This document shows positions 60,071-64,000 of a DNA stretch of 64,000 nt, piece after piece; within the stretch, counting starts at the first letter, position 1; the number at the start of each line of letters is the position of its first letter. Source of the stretch: Ruminococcaceae bacterium BL-4 (GTDB taxonomy: Bacteria; Bacillota; Clostridia; Oscillospirales; Acutalibacteraceae). The notes under the pieces are model-generated. The model had not been told where the DNA came from, did no database searches, and saw nothing but the letters and a program-made list of their open reading frames with translations. The translations under genes were made by a program, and so were the position numbers. The stretch is taken from NCBI GenBank assembly GCA_902809935.1, contig LR778134.1, forward strand, positions 992,001 through 1,056,000, given 5' to 3'.

Positions 60071-60819
60071 ACGAGGTGAAGAGAACCACCTGCAAATGCA
60101 GTACAGAGATTCGAAATTTAAGTGTGACGAAACGGGATGGAATTTTATTGCATGATGTCAATCTTGATATTCATCATGGAGAAATTCTTGCGCTGATTGG
60201 CAGAAATGGAGCGGGAAAGACGACCCTTTTAAAAGCTCTTTTGGGGCGTATTCCTTACACAGGCTCGATTACGTTTCATAATCCGGAAGGGAAATTGCTC
60301 TCTCACCCACATATTGGATATGTGCCGCAGAATATGCTGTTTGACAGAGATACACCGATGACGGTTCTGGATATGCTTTGCGCAAATTTGACACGGTTTC
60401 CGGTCTGGTTGGGACATCGAAAGCAACAGCGCCAAAAGGCTTTGGAGATGCTCAAAAGAGTTGGCGCACGGGAAAACCTTTTGGATAAACGGCTGGGAAC
60501 GCTCTCTGGCGGCGAAATGCAGCGGGTATTGCTTGCTTTCGCGCTCTATCCAAAACCGGACCTGCTCCTTTTAGATGAGCCGGTTTCGGCGGTCGACCGC
60601 ATGGGAATTGAGACTTTTTATGACTTGGTAACAGTGATGCGAAAGGAACATGCCATGCCGATTCTGCTGGTGAGCCATGATCTTGCGCATGTAGAGAAAT
60701 ATGCGACCTGCGCCGCACTTTTGGACAAAACAATCATAGTGAGCGGCCCGGTTCGGCAGGTTATGCAGACCAACGCCGTTAAGGAAGCATTCGGATTAAA
60801 GTTGGCAGGGGGAAGATGA
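60067..60819 (+). CDS. Metal ABC transporter ATP-binding protein (ZnuC family)
   Basis: The 250-residue ATPase has Walker A GRNGAGKTT, Q-loop YVPQNMLF, signature LSGGEMQR, Walker B LLLLDEPVSAVD and a switch His in VSHDLAH. A GTG start overlaps the previous stop by 4 bp, with GGAGG in the end of that gene. Its short CKC segment near the N-terminus is a small oddity with no known role. Confidence 0.92.
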   Translation: MNEVKRTTCKCSTEIRNLSVTKRDGILLHDVNLDIHHGEILALIGRNGAGKTTLLKALLGRIPYTGSITFHNPEGKLLSHPHIGYVPQNMLFDRDTPMTVLDMLCANLTRFPVWLGHRKQQRQKALEMLKRVGARENLLDKRLGTLSGGEMQRVLLAFALYPKPDLLLLDEPVSAVDRMGIETFYDLVTVMRKEHAMPILLVSHDLAHVEKYATCAALLDKTIIVSGPVRQVMQTNAVKEAFGLKLAGGR

Positions 60820-61673
60820 GCATGGAATGGTTTTATCGTTTGGTTGATACACTTCTGCCGTTTCAATGGACCGAATTTGGTTACATGAAGAATGCACTTT
60901 TGGCAATTGTTCTGATTACCCCGCTTTTTGGACTTGTAGGGACGATGATTGTCAATAATAAAATGGCATTTTTTAGCGATGCCTTGGGTCATTCTGCATT
61001 GACCGGAATTGCGATCGGCGTCATGCTTGGGATTGATAACTATCTGATTTCGATGATGGGGTTTGCACTTTTGTTTGCGCTGGGAATTTCTGCGGTGATG
61101 CGGAAGGCTTCTTCTTCTGCAGATACCATTATCGGAGTTTTTGCTTCTACCGGGCTTGCTTTGGGAGTGGTTTTGCTTTCAGCTGCCGGAGGATTCGCAA
61201 AGTATTCTTCCTATTTAATTGGAGATATTCTTACAGTTCAGCCGGAAGAAATCGGAATGCTCGGAATTTTGCTTCTGGTGATTTTAATCGCTTGGGTGTT
61301 ATTCTTTAATCCGTTTTTGCTTACCAGTGTGAATGGGGATTTGGCTGCCAGTAAAAATATTCCGGTGGGGGTCATTCAGCAGGTCTTTATGATGATCGTG
61401 GCTGTTCTTGTTACGGTATCAATTAAATGGATTGGTGTGCTGATTATCAATTCTTTATTAGTCTTGCCGGCAGCAGCAGCCAGAAATGTTGCAAGATCCA
61501 TGCGCAGCTATCATGGATTATCGGTTATTTTTTCTGTGGTTTCGGGAATTTCGGGGCTGATCATCAGCTATTACGCCGGAACTGCAGCGGGCGGTACCAT
61601 TGTTTTAGTTGCAGCAGTGATCTTTTTTGTCAGCTTCTTCTTGGGACGAAGAAGAATGCACATTTCTGCTTGA
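60816..61673 (+). CDS. Metal ABC transporter permease (ZnuB family)
   Basis: The 285-residue permease has eight to nine helices and the ABC-3 family marks: FGLVGTMIVNNKMAFFSDALGHS at the start (shortened: NKMAFFSDALGHSALTG), ASTGLALGVVLLS in the middle and NSLLVLPAAAARN near the last third. It overlaps the ATPase gene by 4 bp. The operon of three ends before a terminator. Confidence 0.92.
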   Translation: MSMEWFYRLVDTLLPFQWTEFGYMKNALLAIVLITPLFGLVGTMIVNNKMAFFSDALGHSALTGIAIGVMLGIDNYLISMMGFALLFALGISAVMRKASSSADTIIGVFASTGLALGVVLLSAAGGFAKYSSYLIGDILTVQPEEIGMLGILLLVILIAWVLFFNPFLLTSVNGDLAASKNIPVGVIQQVFMMIVAVLVTVSIKWIGVLIINSLLVLPAAAARNVARSMRSYHGLSVIFSVVSGISGLIISYYAGTAAGGTIVLVAAVIFFVSFFLGRRRMHISA

Positions 61674-61710
61674 AGCTTTTGCTGCCTATATCCCTTTTAC
61701 CTTATTAAAT

Positions 61711-61764
61711 AAAAAATCAGGCACCATAAAAGAGTTTGTGCTCTTTGTGATGCCTGATTTTTTA
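61711..61764. terminator. Bidirectional terminator
   Basis: AAAAAATCAGGCA and TGCCTGATTTTTT form the outer stem, with an inner AAAGAG/CTCTTT stem, between converging genes. Confidence 0.88.
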
Positions 61765-61816
61765 TTGTAGGACTATGCTCGCAAAACCATGAAAAACATC
61801 GCTGATTTATAATTAA

Positions 61817-62245
61817 TTAGCGAATTTGAATGGAGTGAGAATCGGATTTCTGTTCATGAACTTTTGGCAGATCCAGATGCAGAACCCCGTTTTGGTAGGA
61901 AGCTTCAATCCTATGCGCATCAATGCCGCTGATATCGAATGAGCGGCTTACGCTGCCCCAACTGCGTTCACGGCGAATGTAATTGTTGTTTTCGTCTTTT
62001 TCTTCATTCTGCTCTTGGTGATTTGCGGAAAGAGTCATTCGATCGCCATCGACATCAATGTGAATATCTTCTTTTTTGAAACCGGGCATTTCTGCTTCCA
62101 AAACGTATTTGTTTCCCTCATCGCGGATATCGGTGCGGCAGGGGAATGCGGCTTTTGAAAGATCCGGGAAAAATTCTCCATCGAAGGGATCCCAGAAGTT
62201 GTTTAGAGCCTTACCACGATGTTCAAAAGGAATCAAGTCAAACAT
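61817..62245 (-). CDS. Small heat shock protein, Hsp20 family
   Basis: The 142-residue chaperone holds unfolding proteins in solution. An N-terminal arm (MFDLIPFEHRG...) is followed by the alpha-crystallin domain, from about residue 35 to 130, with TDIRDEGNKYVLEAEMPGF, DRMTLSANH and the GVLHLDLPK end strand (A-x-x-x-n-GvL type). A C-terminal IQI motif (I-x-I) is present for oligomer assembly. GGAGG lies before the ATG. A CIRCE element lies 131 bp upstream, so HrcA control is likely. Confidence 0.92.
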   Translation of the reverse strand: MFDLIPFEHRGKALNNFWDPFDGEFFPDLSKAAFPCRTDIRDEGNKYVLEAEMPGFKKEDIHIDVDGDRMTLSANHQEQNEEKDENNNYIRRERSWGSVSRSFDISGIDAHRIEASYQNGVLHLDLPKVHEQKSDSHSIQIR

Positions 62246-62375
62246 AATACATACCTCCAATTAAGAATTTGAATTTTGATTTTTGCCCTTGGGAGCTTTG
62301 CTCCTTTGAACAATTCTTATATTACCTGCTAATTGTAACGAATTTGCGCACTAAATATGAACCAATTGTAAATAA

Positions 62376-62402
62376 TTAGCACTTAAACAAAAAGAGTGCT
62401 AA
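62376..62402. promoter_or_regulatory. CIRCE element (HrcA operator)
   Basis: TTAGCACTT-N9-GAGTGCTAA matches the CIRCE consensus TTAGCACTC-N9-GAGTGCTAA at 17 of 18 positions. Toward hsp20, a -10-like TAAAAT lies just before it, so the element would cover the start region of the hsp20 transcript. It is also 12 bp upstream of the divergent deoC promoter. Confidence 0.88.
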
Positions 62403-62414
62403 TTTTAAAAAGAA

Positions 62415-62443
62415 TAGACCAAAAACTAAAATTAGTTTATAAT
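62415..62443 (+). promoter_or_regulatory. Candidate promoter of deoC-cdd-pdp
   Basis: TAGACC and a perfect TATAAT are 17 bp apart, 44 bp before deoC. Confidence 0.5.
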
Positions 62444-62486
62444 ATGCTCAGAAAAACTTTTGATTAATAAATAGGAGGGGTATCAG

Positions 62487-63155
62487 ATGCTTTCAAAAGA
62501 AGATCAGATCCTTTTATCCCATGTGGACCATACGCTGTTAAAACCAGAAGCTTCTTGGGAGCAAATTAAAAAGCTCTGTGAGGAAGCGGTTTCTTTTTCG
62601 ACTGCCAGTGTCTGCATTCCGCCGAGCTTTGTAAAGAGTGCTTCAGAATATCTTCATGGAAGGATTCCCGTCTGTACGGTTATTGGATTTCCAAATGGCT
62701 ACCATACGACTTCAGTTAAATGCTTTGAGGCTTCTGAGGCAGTTCAAAATGGTGCGGAAGAAATTGATATGGTTGTGAATCTTGGCTGGATCAAAGAAGG
62801 CCGTTTCGATCTGGAAGAAGAGGAGATCCGCAGGGTAAAAGAAGCGTGCCATGGAAAAATTTTAAAAGTAATCATTGAAGCCTGTCTTCTTACAAGAGAA
62901 GAAAAAATCAAAATATGTAAGACGGTGAGTATGGCAGGAGCCGATTTTATCAAGACCAGTACCGGATTTTCCAGCGGCGGCGCTACTTTTGAAGACGTTG
63001 CACTTCTTAGAAAAGAGGTGGCACCAGAGGTGCGCGTAAAAGCTGCAGGGGGAATTTCCACCTTGGAAGATGCACGCCGCTTTTTAGAGCTGGGAGCAGA
63101 TCGTTTGGGAACCAGTCGTATTGTTCGTCTGATTCAAGAAAAAAATACAGATTAA
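62487..63155 (+). CDS. deoC: Deoxyribose-phosphate aldolase
   Basis: The 222-residue class I aldolase splits 2-deoxyribose-5-phosphate to glyceraldehyde-3-phosphate and acetaldehyde. The Schiff-base lysine is Lys156 in FIKTSTGF, with the partner Lys185 in VKAAGG and Asp94 in EEIDMVV. VDHTLLKP and the VCTVIGFPNG segment are also typical. AGGAGGGG lies before the ATG. It starts a pyrimidine-deoxynucleoside salvage operon; cdd follows after 15 bp. Confidence 0.94.
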   Translation: MLSKEDQILLSHVDHTLLKPEASWEQIKKLCEEAVSFSTASVCIPPSFVKSASEYLHGRIPVCTVIGFPNGYHTTSVKCFEASEAVQNGAEEIDMVVNLGWIKEGRFDLEEEEIRRVKEACHGKILKVIIEACLLTREEKIKICKTVSMAGADFIKTSTGFSSGGATFEDVALLRKEVAPEVRVKAAGGISTLEDARRFLELGADRLGTSRIVRLIQEKNTD

Positions 63156-63170
63156 AAAGGAGGTATTAAA

Positions 63171-63593
63171 ATGAAACCTGAGGAGTTGTTAAAAGCAGCG
63201 CAGCAGGCTCGTACAAAATCTTATGCACCCTATTCCAACTTTCGGGTAGGCGCAGCACTTCTCACTTGTGATGGACGCATTTTTTTGGGTGGGAATATTG
63301 AAAGTGCTTCCTATGGCGCAACGATTTGTGCGGAGCGCGCAGCAATCGCGAGTGCGGTCAGCAGTGGTGCGAGAAGCTTTTGTGCCATCGCAATCGTAGG
63401 GGGCCCGGCAGAAAAGGAACTTTCTGCTCCATGTCCCCCTTGTGGAATCTGTCTTCAGGTACTCAGTGAATTTTGTGGGCCTGATTTTCCAATTTATCTG
63501 CAAGGCGAGAAGGGCGAAGTGAAAACCTATTTATTAAAGGAGCTTTTACCGGTTGCTTTTCGGGAATCGTCTTTAGGGGGCAAAAAAGAATGA
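63171..63593 (+). CDS. cdd: Cytidine deaminase
   Basis: The 140-residue homotetrameric-type enzyme deaminates cytidine and deoxycytidine to uridine forms. Zinc ligands and the proton shuttle are in TICAERAAI (Cys53, Glu55) and [10 protein letters not shown] (Cys88, Cys91). The [13 protein letters not shown] start is typical. AAGGAGG precedes the ATG, and its stop overlaps the pdp start by 4 bp (ATGA). Confidence 0.95.
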   Translation: MKPEELLKAAQQARTKSYAPYSNFRVGAALLTCDGRIFLGGNIESASYGATICAERAAIASAVSSGARSFCAIAIVGGPAEKELSAPCPPCGICLQVLSEFCGPDFPIYLQGEKGEVKTYLLKELLPVAFRESSLGGKKE

Positions 63594-64000
63594 GAATGTA
63601 TGATATTCTTTCCAAAAAGCGTGATGGAAAAGAATTATCAACGGAAGAGATTCGCTGGTTTATTAAAGAATATGTCTGTGGGGATGTTCCGGATTATCAG
63701 GCAAGTGCTCTCTGTATGGCAATCTGTATTCGCGGGATGAATCCACGGGAAATTACCGACTTGACTTTAGCAATGGCAGAATCGGGCGATCAGGTGGATC
63801 TTTCTCCAATCCAAGGGATTAAGGTGGATAAGCATTCCACCGGCGGAGTCGGTGATAAAACGACGCTGATTATCGCACCTATTGTAGCATCATTGGGAGT
63901 CCATGTGGCGAAAATGAGCGGCCGTGGATTGGGACATACCGGAGGAACTCTTGATAAGCTGGAGAGCATCCCGGGATTTCGGATCGATCTTAGCCGGGAG
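63590..64000 (+). CDS. pdp: Pyrimidine-nucleoside phosphorylase, partial at window edge
   Basis: The first 137 codons are present and the frame runs off the right edge. The enzyme phosphorolyses uridine, thymidine or deoxyuridine to base and (deoxy)ribose-1-phosphate. The N-terminal text ([15 protein letters not shown]), the phosphate-binding [13 protein letters not shown] and the substrate segment [18 protein letters not shown] are intact. AGGGGG lies 9 bp before the ATG, which overlaps the cdd stop; an ATG two codons later is possible. With deoC and cdd it completes a deoxynucleoside salvage operon. Confidence 0.93.
   Translation, partial: MRMYDILSKKRDGKELSTEEIRWFIKEYVCGDVPDYQASALCMAICIRGMNPREITDLTLAMAESGDQVDLSPIQGIKVDKHSTGGVGDKTTLIIAPIVASLGVHVAKMSGRGLGHTGGTLDKLESIPGFRIDLSRE

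Noticed and set aside
1-64000. CRISPR array, insertion sequence, prophage or integrated plasmid
   Set aside because: I saw no regularly spaced repeats, transposase, integrase, phage structural genes or attachment-site duplications.

Overview
The window comes from a low-GC, Gram-positive, endospore-forming anaerobe of the Clostridia. Visible evidence: a GerA-type spore germination operon, Rex-, CIRCE- and GntR-type regulatory sites, an oxygen-sensitive [FeFe] hydrogenase, a glycyl radical enzyme, sortase anchoring, canonical Firmicute promoters and Shine-Dalgarno sites. An Oscillospiraceae-like member (Clostridium cluster IV) is my best guess from gene style; I cannot name the species. Nearly all of the sequence is ordinary chromosome. 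I saw no prophage, insertion sequence, CRISPR array or rRNA.

Layout. 0.6-5 kb: thioredoxin reductase, malic enzyme, a DUF368 undecaprenyl-phosphate translocase-like protein, ProC and a VanZ-like protein. 5.2-6.5 kb: BrnQ. 6.8-10.7 kb: gerKA-gerKC-gerKB. 11 kb: tRNA-Tyr and tRNA-Thr. 11.4-12.7 kb: small proteins and a YgjP-type metallopeptidase. 12.8-19.4 kb: a polysaccharide-control locus (CapD-like dehydratase, Wzz-type protein, BY-kinase, PHP phosphatase) that also holds a sortase and one apparent sortase substrate. 19.6-23.2 kb: a two-gene [FeFe] hydrogenase whose partner fuses a NuoF-type iron-sulfur region to a GltD-type flavoprotein, behind a good Rex site. 23-25 kb: a small protein, Ogt and a sialidase. 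25.6-38.2 kb: HyuA/HyuB, a FrlB-like deglycase, a GntR regulator, a FrlD-like kinase and a complete Dpp/Opp transporter. 38.3-43.7 kb: an ABC exporter operon ending in a giant LuxR (LAL/MalT-type) regulator. 43.9-44.8 kb: a HAD phosphatase and the decayed tail of a penicillin-binding protein gene. 45-57.7 kb: a second ProC, a split ThrE exporter, a POT peptide transporter, a COG1228 amidohydrolase, an M24 Xaa-Pro peptidase, P5C dehydrogenase, a glycyl radical activase, trans-4-hydroxyproline dehydratase (HypD) and a XRE-cupin regulator. 58-61.7 kb: tRNA-Val, patatin, zinc-type ABC transporter. 61.8-64 kb: Hsp20 with CIRCE, then deoC-cdd-pdp (pdp cut by the window edge).

How the genes may work together. 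Two stretches look like complete catabolic modules. The 45-57.7 kb stretch could import hydroxyproline- or proline-containing peptides, as released from collagen, cleave the imide bonds, dehydrate free 4-hydroxyproline to pyrroline-5-carboxylate with HypD, then either reduce it to proline (ProC) or oxidise it to glutamate (P5C dehydrogenase). The 25.6-38.2 kb stretch could import glycated peptides or amino acids, phosphorylate and deglycate them (FrlD, FrlB), with HyuAB opening a cyclic amide. The enzyme families are well supported; the combined pathways are inference. All calls rest on reading the sequence and on remembered family features; no database search was run.
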